A DNA stretch of 64,000 bases. Origin: Symsagittifera roscoffensis (taxonomy: Eukaryota > Xenacoelomorpha > Acoela > Convolutidae). The notes under the pieces are model-generated. The model saw only the letters and a program-made list of their open reading frames with translations, did not search any database and was not told where the DNA came from. The stretch covers positions 1,934,166-1,998,165 of the forward strand of contig NC_087069.1 in the NCBI RefSeq assembly GCF_963678635.1, given 5' to 3'. The translations under genes were made by a program, and so were the position numbers. This document shows, piece after piece, positions 1 to 11,670 of the stretch. Each line of letters begins with the position of its first letter. Position 1 is the first letter of the stretch.

Positions 1-157
1 AAAGGAGATGAAGAGATGAATTAAGTTGTATCGACCGAGTCAATAGAGGAGATTTGAAGCAGCAGACGATGTCAATCACAAACAGCTGAAACTAATCATT
101 TCATAAACCATTGAAGACTACAATGCCACCAAAATTAGATGCAATGAGACCTGCAGC

Positions 158-960
158 GGAGATGGAAAAAACTGTCGATGATCAGACGTCATCTCTTTTC
201 AAATTTTCGCTCAATGTAACCAACAAATTCAAGATTATATTGCCTCTTTTCGAAACCAAGAAACCGCAACTAACCAATTCAAACTTATCCATGTCTTTTT
301 AAGAGCTGCGAGCACATAGAAGCAACTAACTAATTCAAATTTATACCCAGTCTTTTTATTAGCATACAGGAGCAACTAACTAATTCAAATTTATACCCAG
401 TCTTTTTATTAGCACATAGAAGCAACTAACTAATTCAAATTTATACCCAATCTTTTTATTAGCATATAGGAGATGGAAAAACTGTCGATGATCAGACGTC
501 ATCTCTTTTCAAATTTTCGCTCAATGTAACCAACAAATTCAAGATTATATTGCCTCTTTTCGAAACCAAGAAACCGCAACTAACCAATTCAAACTTATCC
601 ATGTCTTTTTAAGAGCTGCGAGCACATAGAAGCAACTAACTATTTCAAATTTATACCCAGTCTTTTTATTAGCATATAGGAGCAACTAACTAATTCAAAT
701 TTATACCCAGTCTATTTATTAGCATATAGGAGCAACTAACTAATTCAAATTTATACCCAGTCTTTCTATTAGCACATAGAAGCAACTAACTAATTCAAAT
801 TTATACCCAATCTTTTTATTAGCATATAGGAGCAACTAACTAATTCAAATTTATACCCAGTCTTTTTATTAGCACATAGAAGCAACTAACTAATTCAAAT
901 TTATACCCAGTCTTTTTATTAGCACAGAAGCAACTAACTAATTCAAATTTATGCCCAGTT
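158..960. repeat. 50-bp tandem repeat array with a 310-bp higher-order duplication
   Basis: A 50-bp unit starting AGCAACTAACTAATTCAAAT recurs with exact 50-bp spacing at 321, 371 and 421 and again from about 631 to 960, with a few substitutions per copy. A longer block that begins near GATGGAAAAACTGTCGATG (about 158-320) is repeated at 469-630, an offset of about 310 bp, and each block leads into a run of 50-bp monomers. This is a minisatellite with a higher-order unit. The last monomers are slightly shortened. No convincing coding frame is present; the short open frame at 111-302 lies inside the repeat. Confidence 0.9.
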
Positions 961-1290
961 TTCTTATTGTTCCGACTTTCGTTACGAAAGTAACGTAATA
1001 TTTATGCTCGGGGTGGGTTTTTTCTTCAGACAAATTTTTGACTTTTTTTAACTAGCCATTTTTGACAAAATTTTTAAAAATTATTCGAAAGCTATTGTTG
1101 TTCTGAGCTTCAATTTGAAAAGTATTTCACCTGTGATCATTTTTTGTAAAGTTATGGGGGTTTAAAAATTGCCAATTTGAGGACAATTAACTCGCAATAT
1201 TTTCGCGCTATTAACGCGGAAGCGGAGATTTAATCGGTCTTAGAAATCGTTCTAATTTGGTTCAAGGAAGCTTATTTTCCATAACTGAAT
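961..1290 (+). repeat. Dispersed repeat, inverted partner of 12700-12990
   Basis: The end near 968 contains ACTTTCGT-T-ACGAAAGT, a perfect 8-bp inverted repeat. The following 300 bp, including GCTCGGGGTGGGTTTTTTCTT and GTGATCATTTTTTGTAAAGT, reappear as the reverse complement at 12700-12990. The second copy ends with the matching but decayed palindrome. The family is probably a non-autonomous transposon with a hairpin end. It encodes nothing recognisable. Confidence 0.75.
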
Positions 1291-1479
1291 TGTTACAAGT
1301 AGCGTAATATACTCTTCTGCACTTTAAATGGCGAGTGGGAGGATGGTTTTCGTAGAAAAAATTTCAAATTTTAGAAGAAAAAATTTTTTCAAAAAAAAAC
1401 ATATATAAGAAGCAATTAACTTATTCAAACTTGAAACCTAGTCTTTTCATTACGAGGACAAACTGTGCACTGGATAGGA

Positions 1480-2760
1480 GCACAATTTTGTGTCTATATG
1501 TTCCTGGATTCCAGAGACAAGTCTTAAAAAATGTTCCAAAATGTAAGTGGATTCCACAAACAAAATTTCAGTGGATTCCGCATACATATACCTACTACGT
1601 AAATTTTTTCGGCACATTTGTTTTGGTGCGGATTCCGCAACAAGCAAATATAGCTAGTTGTTCTGGATTTCTAAACTGTAAGTGGAATCCGCAAAATGTA
1701 AGCGGAATCCGCAAATGTAAGTGGATTCCGCAAACTGTAAGTGGATTCCGAATTTTGTTCAATTCTTATTTCTAGCAATGCGGAATTTAAAAGCAAAGAC
1801 TTAACCATTGTCAGCGGAATTCACGAACAAGTCTTAAAACATTGGTTACCTAAGCCGGTGGGTGTCATCTTTTAGTATTTTGGAAACACAACACTGGACA
1901 ATTTCAATATTTGGAGTCATTGAGTATGGAACACACAGCATATCGACAAATTAGGTCACTATTTGGGATTGCGTCAACCCCAAATACTGATTTTGGAAGC
2001 ATAACGCCGAAAAATGCAGTAATTGTAGTCATTGGGTTGAGAGTGTATGGAAACACAATACAACATATCGCCAAATTTGGTCAGTATTTGGGATTCCATC
2101 GGTCGCAAATACTGGTCAGTATTTGGGATTGATGAAGTCCCAAAAACTGGAATAAATATGGAAAATATTTATTATTTGGAGTCATTAGGTTGAGAGTGAT
2201 TAGAAACCCAACGCATAGCAAATCGTCGAATTAGTTCAGTATTTGGGATTTCATCGATCCCAAATACTGGTCAGTAATTGGGATTCCATTAATCCCAAAC
2301 ACTGATCTATTCTAGTGAAATCAAATCAAGTATTTGAAAAATAGAATGTTTAAGGCTACTACATATATAAATATATGTAAAGGGAATCCGCAAACAAAAT
2401 GCGGATTCAACTTACAATTTGCTGATTCCTTTTACAATTTGCGGATTCCACTTACAGTTGCGGATTCCGGAACAGCTCAATTTAACGATACAAATGTTTT
2501 ATCATTTACTTATGGATTCGACAAACTGTTCTGGGTTCCGCAAATACAGTTGCGGATTCCGCAAATTCGCCTATTTTTCGAGCGATTTTGAGCGGTACAA
2601 TGATTTTTTTCAGGTATTTGTTTGTGGAATGCAAAACAGCATAGAAGATCAAAGAAAAGTAGCAATGTTGCGGATTCCGCGACAAATCTGATTTTGGCCT
2701 GTTGCGGATTCTACTTACAATGCAGAGAATGCAGTTTGGCCTCGTAATGTTTAAAAGCGT
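1480..2760. repeat. Field of short interspersed motifs: TGTAAGTGGATTCCGC and CAGTATTTGGGATT hairpins
   Basis: Between 1500-1760 and 2380-2720 the word GGATTCCGCAAA and its variant GGAATCCGCAAA recur more than a dozen times, often as TGTAAGTGGATTCCGCAAA. From 1950 to 2310 a second word, CAGTATTTGGGATT, occurs in direct and inverted form, giving repeated small hairpins such as CAGTATTTGGGATT...ATCCCAAATACTG. The open frames here are translations of these words and are not genes. 2761-3055 holds nothing recognisable. Confidence 0.7.
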
Positions 2761-3059
2761 GGAGAAACAACTACCTCATTCAAATTTCGAAAACTCTTCA
2801 CTTAATTATAAACCTATGTGCTTCCAATTTATACCAAGTCTTTTTTAAATAGCAGCTGTGGAAAACGAAGGCCTGATTTTGAGCAAAACTGAAGCTGAGA
2901 GAGAGCACATAAATCGAAACAGACAAACTTGTGCTCATGGATGAAATAACCAAACGAAAAAAAGTTTGTGCTTTTTAAAACTCTTTTCACTTCCAACCAA
3001 TTGAATTATTTAATCTCAGTTTTTCCCTCTTTCAAAGAATTTTTCAAGTAAAAACTTGA

Positions 3060-3430
3060 GACTGAAACAACGCCTGAAAAACAGGCGGTTAACACAGAGA
3101 GAGCTAAGCTTCGCAAACACTGGTGAGAACAGGACAAAAAGCAGCTCTATGAAATGCAAAAGTAGAAATAAGCCGCGAATTAGTAAAAACTCGACTACGT
3201 CTCGGATTAGAACATACGGCTTACTGCGACCTAGATACTATAAGACTCACGCACTAACCATTCAGCCACGGACGCTTAATTAGTGACAAACTAGCCGCAA
3301 ATAAAGCAGAGAACAGATGCTACAGTAAATTGAGCAAGTTAAAGTTATTAAGCGAGTTTTATTTGCAAATTAAGCTAGAAAAACTAAAATACTAACGCTC
3401 GCAACTTGGCTAGTGTGAAAAACTGGTTTA
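3060..3430 (-). mobile_element. tRNA-derived SINE, family 1, copy a
   Basis: Read on the minus strand, the segment near 3280-3190 has a tRNA-like head (CGTCCGTGGCTGAATGGTTA, an A-box, then a B-box-like GATTCAATCC region that is degraded in this copy). It is followed by a body containing the complement of CTAGCCGCAAATAAAGCAGA. The same unit recurs at 30760-30990, 32706-32880 and 62700-63030, which makes it a dispersed SINE and not a tRNA gene. 3430-3735 shows nothing further. Confidence 0.7.
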
Positions 3431-4252
3431 CTTATTCGTAATAGCAGCTTAAAACGAAATGGTACAACAGGAAACCAAGATGATAAAAACTTTAGGTGAA
3501 GAGTGCATCTCATTTTTGCACATTTTCAAAGCAACAAGTATTAAGCCAAAAAGCATCTCTCAGGTTTTGAATATGCTGAGCGGTGTTTGAAAATTTTAGA
3601 CAATATTTAGAGAAAAACTGATCATAAACATTATAATAGATTGAAATGGATTTGAGTGAAAAAATTCAGACAATATTTAGAGTTGCTCGATTTTATTTTA
3701 TTTCAAAGTTGTAATGACATTTGTAAAATTTGCTTTCATGTGCTCTTGTTGTTGTTGTTGTTAGCCCACGCGGGTCGGGTTGGCCTCTTCTGTCTCCAGG
3801 TCAAGGAACTTAGCAACCTCTACCGGCCGAAGCCACAGGTCTGCTGGGGTGAGTGGGGAGGGGTTTCGGGAGCAGTTGAAAAGGTGACATGTTGTGTGGG
3901 GGGCAAGGGAACTAGGTTGGGCAAAGGTGGGAGATGGAGCTGTCGAGGCGGGATAGGTAAGTGTTAAGGAGCCGGGAGTAGCCAGACCGGAGTCGGGAGA
4001 GCTTACAGCGCGTGGGACGTGGGAGAGATTTTTCAGAGGGGTCAATCTTTGGGGGAGGGATACAAATAACTTTAGACGGAGGGGTTTCGGCTAGGAACTT
4101 GGTTACAAGGGAGGTATGGTTGTCTTTTAAAATTGGTTTGTAGTAGTTAAAAATAAAAGTGGAGACTTCGTCTCGGTCGTCCAGAACTAGAGGGTGGTTT
4201 GCGTAGACTGAAAAGTCGGTTAAAATTTTCTGGGTGTCTTCTTTAAAGTAGC

Positions 4253-5510
4253 TTATAATTGAGGGGCGAAGTAGACGGGGAGGAGGGGATGTGAATGTAT
4301 AAAATTAATGGGATGGTGGGAACGATAGGTAGAGATAAAAAATTGAGATGACAGAAGGGTATGGTGGTCTTTGACCGTTAGGATTTCAGATTCACTGTGC
4401 AGGTGGGCAGTGGAACTCATTAGATTTGATCCAGTAACAACGCGAAGGGATTGGTTTTGGGCAACCTGCAGGCAATTTATGGAGGTGTTACTTGATGCGT
4501 GGGACCATGCGGGGGCTGCATAGTCAAGTACGGGGCGAATTAAAGCTTTAAAAGTTAGGAGGAGGGTTTCTTTGGAGTGACCCCAGGTTGATCCTGCTAA
4601 TGTCTTCAGGATTCCGATCCTGCGTCTGGCCTTTTCAGCGGATTGTTTGCAGTGAGTGGCAAAACAAAGTGTTGAATCAAATGTCACCCCTAAGATTGTT
4701 GGATTTTTGTTTAGGGGTAGCGCCTCGTTATTTAAAAGAACACTAGGTGTTTTATTAAATTCTTTGTTATAAGAGGAGAAAAGTGTAACTGATCCTTTAG
4801 AGGACGCGAAACTTAGTTTGCGTGAGGTGAAAAAATCGTAGAGCCTTTTTAGGTAGCTATTGAGGGAGTTTGAGGCGATATCAATATTGGAACTGCTTGC
4901 GAAGGGGTGGAAATCGTCTGCATACGAAACAAGGTTTACATTATCGGGAGGTGGCGGTGCATCATGGACATAAAAATTGAAGTGTGGGTGATAAAACAGA
5001 ACCTTGGGGTACGCCACAGTGGATTATTCGATGGGGGGATGTGTGTTCACGGAATGAGGTGGCAGCCTGTCGACCATTAAGGTAATTACTTAGCCAGCGG
5101 ACTAGACTTCTTGGGAGGGGAGTGTCATGAACGAGTTCCACAAGTGAGCGATGACACACCATGTCGAAAGCCTTAGATAAGTCAAGTGTGGCCAGTACTG
5201 TACGTTTAGGGGGGCGATTTTGGTTAAAACCGTCTGAAATGTAAAATTCGAGAGTGGAGAGAGCTGTGGTGGTGGAGTGAAAAGGGCGGAAGCCGTGTTG
5301 GTGTTTGGCGTTGGGGAGATGTTTGGTAAAGATGGGGTGAACGAGCCTCTCCAGAATTTTAACTGCTGGGCAGAGTAAGGATATAGGTCTGTAAGATGTT
5401 GATTGTTTAAGATCCTTATTGGGCTTTGGAAGCGGTGCAATTTTTGAATTTTTCCAAATTTGGGGGATAATGTTTTCGGACAAAGAGATATTAAAAAGGT
5501 ATGTTAAGTA
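4253..5510 (-). pseudogene. LINE polyprotein, reverse transcriptase part (frameshifted)
   Basis: This continues the preceding frame after one stop codon. Motifs in order are RPISLLCPAV, LDLSKAFD (first catalytic Asp), GVPQGSVLSP and, after a one-base frameshift near 4980, SYADD (catalytic pair). The thumb region follows as far as a stop at 4253. Out-of-frame remnants between 4250 and 3760 still encode the usual Jockey-type tail (PHTT-HLFNC-like zinc motif, then LWLRPVEVAKFL). The enzyme would copy the element RNA at the nicked target. The stop, the frameshift and the broken tail make this copy dead. Confidence 0.9.
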
Positions 5511-7519
5511 TTAAGTAGCAAGTGGGCCGAGATGTTTAAGGTGTATATTACAAAGGCCGTCCGGACCTAGCGCTCGCGATGGTTCGCTGTCTGCAATGGC
5601 TTGTTTAGTATTTTCAGGGGTAAAAATTGGGCTGTTTGACAGCGGTAGTTTGGCAATTTTTCTTCTCGTTATACGAAGGAGTTTGTCAGAGGCGTGGGGT
5701 CTGGCATTGGTGAATTGTTTGTTAAAAGAGCTGGTAATATCACGAGGTGAGTGTTTGGGTTTAGAACCAAAAGTAATGGGGTGTCTTCCTGCCACGGGCT
5801 TAGATCCATTTAAGGAGCGTACCACTTTCCAGAACTTTCTGGCACCGGTGCGGTAGTCGCAAGTCCGGAGGAATTCTCGCAATTTATTTTCTTTGTCCTT
5901 TGCTGTCTGTTTCATGAGTCTACAGTTCAGTTGGGATATGACTTCTGGGGGGAGATTTTGTTGTCGGCTTAAATCTCTTTCGGCGGCAAGGGCAGTGGAC
6001 TCGGGGGAAAGAGAGGGAGTGAAGTGGCGAATACGGCCAGCGGGGATGGGGTGGCGTGCTGCCCTGAGCACCAGGTCCCTCAAGAATTTCTCTCCAGTGG
6101 CAACTCCGGAAGGTGGAACCGCTGAAAAGAAATCCTCCTCAATTTCCTCTGTGAATTTGATCCAATCTGCTTTTAAAAAATTTATAAAAGTCCTTTTAGG
6201 TGAAAAATTTATAAAATCATCTAAGGGTAGTTCTAGAAGAATGGGTAGGTGATCTGATCCTAGAGATTTAATTGGGGTCCATGATGTGGAGAGTAAGAGC
6301 GATTGGGATGCGAGGGAAATATCTGGTGACGAGAGTTGGTTTTCTGAGTTAAAAGGGACTCTGGTTTGTGTGTCATCATTTAATGGTGCAAAGGTGGATT
6401 CGGTTATTTCATTGCTAAGTACAGAGCCGCGTTGGTCTTCCTCGATGTTGGAGTTCCATAGTTGTGAATGTGCGTTGGCATCCCCGAGTACTAAGGCGTC
6501 CCCAGGTTCAAGTAGTTCGGCAAGGGACGCAGAGTAACCAGGGGGACAGCTCGAGCGAGGGGGGATGTAAAAATTATAAATACGAAGCTTGGATGAACTG
6601 GCTACCACTGATATGCCCATAGTCTCTAGTGTTCCATCGTTGGTAATATTTATTTCTTCGTATTGTATCGACTCATGTATGGCTATGAGAAGACCGCCCC
6701 CTTCTTTTTCTCGATCTTTTCTAATTAAAGTGTAGTGTGAGCCAAGTGAGGGGTTTCGAGATTTCTTTCTTAATTTAGTTTCTTGGAAGATAGCAATATG
6801 AATTTGATTTTGAGATAAGAAAGCAGCAATTTCGGGTGCTTTTCCGGAGATACCGTTGCAATTAAATTGAAGGATTTTTAAAAGGCCTTTGGCAGGGTGT
6901 GGTGAACTATTTACATTATTAACAGCAGTATGATTAAAATGGTTGTTTGAACTTGAGTTATTTACACTATTTACACGATTACGATTTGCGCGATTTTGGG
7001 AGGAGGAATTATTATTCGAGGAGGTGGCAAGGGTGGGAGGGGGAGGGGGGTTAGGGAGGTGGGGTTGGGGGGCGGTTAGGGAAGTTGAACAAGTTTGGGA
7101 GTTGGGGGTGGTCAAGTTAGAGGACCTGGTGCCTGGGGGAGGTAAAATGTAGGTAGAGGTACAGGTAGGGCAATAGTAGTCAGGGTGGTGTTGGTTAAGG
7201 TGGGTAAGACCACTACATTTAAGGTGAATGTAACCACAGATGTGGCACCAGACGCTGGGCTGGGTGCGTTTGATGCGGAAAGAGCAAGGGGAGCAAAAGT
7301 AAGGCCCTGGACCAGGGTTTGGATTAATGCCGGAGCGGAGTAGTAGTATAAGGATGAGCAGACGGAGCAGCCTGGCCGGCTTCAGACGCTCCGTAACCGA
7401 AAACCCGGAGACTGCTGAGCTTCTCCCGACCCAATGGGAGGGGGAGCTTGACGCCATTTGCATCTTGGTGGGGCCCAAGATGTCGGATCCACCACTGGAA
7501 GGCGGCGTCGTCTGGATCC
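5511..7519 (-). CDS. LINE polyprotein, N-terminal part: 2A-like peptide, PHD finger, endonuclease
   Basis: The frame enters from host DNA at 7550; the first Met inside the element is at 7463, which I take as the start. Counting from 7550, residues 61-73 are Leu/Ile-rich and lead into GINPNPGP (7331-7308), a 2A-like ribosome-skipping motif. A Cys4-His-Cys3 PHD-type finger follows (7295-7161). About residues 225-445 form an endonuclease/exonuclease/phosphatase domain that nicks target DNA: QFNCNGI, FQETKL, LGDANAHS, SSPDISLA and GSDHLPI are all present, so its catalytic residues look intact. The frame then runs into the start of the reverse transcriptase and stops at a TAA (5513-5511). Confidence 0.9.
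7308..7331 (-). other. 2A-like ribosome-skipping motif
   Basis: Codons for GINPNPGP sit directly after a short Leu/Ile-rich stretch at the N-terminus of the LINE polyprotein. The invariant core is NPG|P, with separation expected between Gly and Pro. The usual DxE core upstream is replaced by GIN-P. N-terminal 2A-like sequences are known from LINEs with AP-type endonucleases. Activity of this variant is not shown by sequence alone. Confidence 0.75.
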
Positions 7520-7749
7520 TCATGTGCTCTTCTAGTGGCGTGAACAGCATGTCGAGTTAACGTGAGAAATCCATATATATAAACTGAAGCAAAAATTATC
7601 ATCATTCAAAAACTACCTTCATCATCAGCACAGCACCATCACCCTTCCCTTACCCAGATTACTTCTAACCGTGCTTCAATTAAAACAATTACTTTGTACT
7701 GTCAATAATTGTACTAACAATGGTTTCATCCACATTGTCAATCTTCTTT

Positions 7750-7990
7750 TAGATTGACCAAATTTATTTTCTGAGCTCTCCCAAATCACTATAAAAACCC
7801 TATTTTTACCAAATTTTCTGAACGCACACAAATTTTTGGAAAAAAATGCCGCAGAAGCCTTTAGAAAAAATTTAGGGTGAGTCAGCCAAAAATCGATATC
7901 TCAAAATAGTACAAAACTGAGCCTCTGAGTCATCAGGGGCTCGGAATCTCTGAGGGTGGGGGCATCCGCCCCCTAAATTCTCTACTGGCG
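7750..7990 (-). repeat. Relic of the hAT-type MITE family
   Basis: The reverse complement of this stretch matches the MITE copies at 33445-33850 and 11255-11670. It shares the words GTACTATTTTGAGATATC, TTTTTGGCTGACTCACCCTAAA and the Ala/Arg-neutral AT core. The ends are degraded and I see no target-site duplication. The short remainder 7532-7750 has no recognised feature. Confidence 0.55.
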
Positions 7991-8049
7991 TCATCTATTC
8001 CCACGCCTTTAGTCCCAACTTCTAAATAGAGGCGAAGCTGACCTTCCCA

Positions 8050-8520
8050 CCTTTTGCGATACAAATATGAATAACTAAGAAACCAATTAGTTTGTCAATT
8101 AAAATTGTAACAAAAGCCCAAAATATCCGGAACAAAATTTCCTGCACCATTGAAAGCTCTACAAAGGGCTTTGTTAATGCTACACAAAGCCAAGTTGTCA
8201 AAAAAGTCCTTTCTGCGGAATTAAAGCAGACAAAAATAAGCAGACAGACAATCTAAATTAGTCAAAATTTTCTATTTGCAAGAAAAACCGGTCAACTGGA
8301 ATCGAACTCGCGGGCTTTGTGGTCTTAAGCATGAGGGTAACAGCAACTTGGAATAAAGCTGAACCATCGAGCTACGGGAACTAAACCGACAAAAACAAAC
8401 AGTCGGACGATAATCCGAAAACGTACAAAATATCAATTTTGCAAAAAGGGGCCCGGCCGGATTCAATTCGCAAATCTTGGCCGTCTCAAGCAGTTTTTTT
8501 TACATGAACGCCAGATGCCC
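8050..8520. repeat. tRNA-like repeat relics
   Basis: Around 8285-8390 and 8445-8495 are degraded tRNA-like pieces with B-box-like words (CTGGAATCGAACTCGCGGG and GGATTCAATTCGC, minus-strand orientation). They are surrounded by the words AAGCCGAAAA or AAACCGACAAAA typical of the dispersed family seen again at 17.9-18.4 and 58-60 kb. No intact tRNA gene is present. Confidence 0.45.
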
Positions 8521-8770
8521 CGAATGGTTGTTTGGATTTGAATTTATAATTACCAAGTGGTAATAAAGCCGAAAAACCTGAGCAGAAACCCTTCATGCCA
8601 AAGAAAAATTCAAAAAAACTCTTAACTTATAAGAAATGTAAAGTCCTCTCAGGGCACGTACACGAGCACAAAAACTTTTTTCGGACTAATGACGCAACAA
8701 GAGGCCACTAAGTCGATATTAATTGAGCCGAATTTTTTAAAGCAGATAAAAAAAGACGAAAAAAATGGGA
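8521..8770. repeat. Dispersed AAAGCCGAAAA-type repeat, copy a
   Basis: This stretch carries the words GGTAATAAAGCCGAAAAACC, GAGCAGAAACCC and AAGAGGCCACTAAGTCGATAT in that order, with A-rich spacers. The same order recurs at 17885-18100, 18015-18430, 20930-21080, 26020-26110, 58375-58560, 58945-59010 and 59320-59560. It is a high-copy, non-coding dispersed repeat, probably SINE-like. Confidence 0.65.
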
Positions 8771-8984
8771 AAAAGTGTAACAGATCGAGCTGGTTAAACT
8801 ACAATCAATGTGAAAAGAATATTAGGTCGAATTTTTAAAAAACTAAACACAATTGCAGCGAAAATTGATTACAGCTAAAACAAACATTTCTTAGATGTGG
8901 CAACTAAGCCGACAAAACATAAGCAGAAAATTAAAAGGACGAACATTTTTTGAGCCGGAACATTTACCGTTTGAAAAAAAAACA

Positions 8985-9180
8985 GGTCCTCGTAAGATTG
9001 GAACCCAGGACCTTTGTCGTCCTAGGCGTATTCATTACCACCAGGGTAAATTTGCGCGAGACACTAAATGTATTATGAACCAGTGTACCACCAGGAGTCC
9101 AATGGACAAAGATGTTTACGGGAAAAAAAGTCTAGTACCCGGTTGCAATACCCTTGCTATCGCAAGGATAAAATGTCATT
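8985..9180. repeat. tRNA-like repeat ending in a hairpin (CTTGC-TAT-CGCAAG type)
   Basis: A tRNA-like piece near 8985-9050 (minus-strand B-box word GGGTTCCAATCTTACGAGG) is followed by GGAAAAAAAGTCTAGTACCC, GGTTGCAATACCC and a short hairpin CTTGC-TAT-CGCAAG. Related copies are at 18560-18640, 60650-60750 and 61020-61100, where the hairpin is ACCCTTGC-TTATC-GCAAGGGT. Hairpins alone also occur near 16713 and 26300. Confidence 0.55.
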
Positions 9181-9794
9181 TCAATCTTGTAGGTTTAGAA
9201 GACAAAGCAAAAAAATGAATCAATTATGTGCCTTAAAAGCAAACCAGGCATTTAAAAAAAGTGGTTTGGTAGCATAACACAAGCTATGCAAAGCACTCGA
9301 AATTATTTTAATAGAGTGAATTAAGTCATAAAATGATCAACGAATCCCTTTTGATTGAACCTAGCCTACTGTATTCAAAAGCCAAGGTAAAATCCATCAT
9401 TGAAATGTTTCACAAGTTTCGAAATCTAAAAAGGGAGAGCCGGTTACCGAGCAATTAGCACAATGTTCTAATCACATTCAAAAAAAAGTTTTCTCGCTTT
9501 TGTTTCCAATTTTGAGTCGCTTCTTGCGCGTCAGTTAATGAGATAACTAAGAAAACGTATGAAACTTAATAGAAATCGCAATGATCGAGAACAATTGCCA
9601 TCGGAAAACAAAAGCGGTTTTTTTTTCAAAACATTTTTTCTGACAAAGACTTGCCAAATGAGCCTTTCAAAATTAGTTTTTTTTCGAAACAGGATTTTTT
9701 CACTACTCAAAACTCAAAAAGTTTAAGACTGATCTTTTCGCCAGTGGAAAAATTTTTGAGAAAAAATTTGGTCGTTCGAATAACGATTTAAACA

Positions 9795-10150
9795 AATTTA
9801 CCAACTAACGTGCCTCAATTGATAAAGTAGATGCATTTTAACTAGTATACGAAAAATTCATTAAAAAACCCTACCCTGCCCAGGTTCGAACCCTCTCATT
9901 TTGCTGCTGGTCTCCTTTCTTACCTCTACGCTACAAAACCATGATACCTTGAATCTAAAGTGCTATTTGTAATATAATAGTCTGTGTTAAAATCCATAGA
10001 ATTGGCTGTACTTAAAAGCTGGATCATAATGAACACTTTCAAAATGAACACATTTTGTCGCAACAATTGCATCGCAACAATATTTGCAACTTAGGTTGGA
10101 AAAAAAGAAAGTTCATACAATAACACAAGCTATGCTTGTATATTAAGCAT
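9795..10150 (+). repeat. Dispersed repeat, copy 1 (partner 12495-13145)
   Basis: This copy shares AAATTTACCAACTAACGTGC, ATAATAGTCTGTGTTAA, a CAACAAT-rich segment and CTTAGGTTGGAA with 12495-13145, in the same order and orientation. In this copy the middle holds a minus-strand tRNA-like piece (about 9870-9945, B-box GGTTCGAACC). In the other copy the middle holds the 12530-12990 insertion. 9300-9795 and 10150-10425 show no recognised feature. Confidence 0.55.
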
Positions 10151-10429
10151 TTAATTGATTCAGCATCATTCGAAAGCTTTAGTTTTTAATGAGATAAGTA
10201 ACAAAAAGCGAAAAGACCAACATCAAGCTTGCAGTAAAAAATTTCTCTGATGCCGCAGATTAAATCAAACAATTAGTTTGCTGGTTTCAAGATTAGCTCA
10301 ATTAGCAAACATTACATCGCTACACTAATACATATGCACTGAAAACCCATTGATCTACAGGCCCAGATCAAATGATTCCGATTTGTCAAAAAGTTCTTAT
10401 AGAAAAACAGATCACAGAATAACTCAATG

Positions 10430-11250
10430 ATGAGGATAATTTTTCTCAACTCAATCTGCACCTCGGAAACATTGATCAACCAGAGACTCACTGAAATATT
10501 TAATAAAGACAACTCGGAACAAAGTAAATTAAACAACAAATGTGTAGCTCTTTTGGATTTATCGAGGGCGTTTACCGCTATTCATGACGAACTTCTGATA
10601 ATAAAACTTCATTCAATGGGTTCCGACAAAAATAGACTTGAATTATTGGACAACTTTAAAAAACTAACAAAAGGTAATTTATCTGATTAACTAACAATTA
10701 AGGTACTCCTTTTTCAAGGTATATGATAAAATGAAACCTAGTTCTAATTCTCAGATTGTTCGATACGAAGATGATACTATTTTGCTCTCAGCTTGAAACG
10801 ATAGAGAATCCTACATAAACAAAATAATAAGAGGCGGCCTGCTTTCTAAGTTTCTATTATTTAGAGAAACCACCAATTCGAAAATCATGCGCTCCAGATT
10901 GATGGACACCCAACTAATTGAAAAAGAAAAGAAAAAAAGTTGGTTGTCATTATTTATAACGCTTTAACATATCAAGAGTATGTTACAGGATACATCTCTG
11001 ACAGAATGAAAACAACGCTTTTCAATGCTTTCGTACTCAGCCTGTTACAGTATTCGGCTGATATTCTTCCTAACGTAGATCAAAACATTCTCGTGACTCG
11101 AGAACAGTCACTAAGATGGGAGACCATCACAGTCAACCATTAGAGAATGCTTCGAAAAACGCAAACTCATTCCTGCAGCCGAGATAAAAGGAATATTGGC
11201 ATACTATACTGCAACTAAAATTTTTTCTCGATTACAAAATATATACATAC
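10430..11250 (+). pseudogene. Decayed LINE reverse transcriptase
   Basis: Broken frames read in order CVALLDLSRAFTAIHDELL (the LDLSxAFD-like block), then VRYEDDTILL (a degraded YADD block near 10755), then a thumb-like stretch ending in LLQYSADILP (near 11030-11070). Frameshifts and stops separate the pieces. It is the remnant of a non-LTR reverse transcriptase, not the same copy as the 3.7-7.5 kb LINE. Confidence 0.75.
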
Positions 11251-11254
11251 ACAC

Positions 11255-11670
11255 CAACGGATTGGAGAGGGGGGGGGGGGTTTGGTTGGTTGGTCGCGGA
11301 TGCTTTTTCTCAAGGATTCGACCCTCTGCCGACCCAAAGGTTCCCCCTTTGTACTATTATGAATTATGATATATCCATTTTTGGCTGACTGACCCTAAAA
11401 GTTTTATAAGGCTCATAAATATACTAATTTTGAGGGGGCAGCACGCGCCAAAAAAACGCAATTTTTTGGTCAAAATTTTCCAAAAAACGCATGTTTTGCC
11501 TGTTTTTTTTAACAGTTTGCCTGCGCGGCAGCAAATTTGGTCAAAATGTGGTCTTTATAGTGATTTAGGAGAGCTCAAAAAAACATTTTGGTCAGCCGAA
11601 AAAAAGGTCAACCAAACTTTAGATTTTTTCTTGAAAATCCTCCCCCGCGAAAATCTTAGAACCACCCCTG
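11255..11670 (+). mobile_element. hAT-type MITE, degraded copy
   Basis: It aligns along its length with 33445-33850: GATTCGACCC...GCCGACCCAAAGG, TTTTTGGCTGACTGACCCTAAA, GCGCCAAAAAAACGC and GAAAATCCTCCCCCGCGAAAATCTTAGA. It ends in ACCACCCCTG at about 11670. The left end is obscured by a run of G. The open frame across 11430-11768 is the MITE read through and is not a gene. Confidence 0.7.

Larger units (their letters stand above)
3736..7531 (-). mobile_element. Jockey-like non-LTR retrotransposon (LINE), nearly full length, with 12-bp target-site duplication
   Basis: The element itself is 3748-7519. It is flanked by the identical 12-mer TCATGTGCTCTT at 3736-3747 and 7520-7531, read here as a target-site duplication. 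On the minus strand the order is 2A-like leader, PHD finger, endonuclease, reverse transcriptase, degenerate C-terminal zinc-binding tail, and a terminal (CAA)n tail at 3748-3762. One in-frame stop (5511-5513) and a frameshift near 4980 break the frame, and the far C-terminus (about 4250-3760) is also disrupted, so the copy is inactive. No RNase H domain is visible. Clade assignment to Jockey rests on the reverse-transcriptase motifs and the domain order. Confidence 0.93.
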
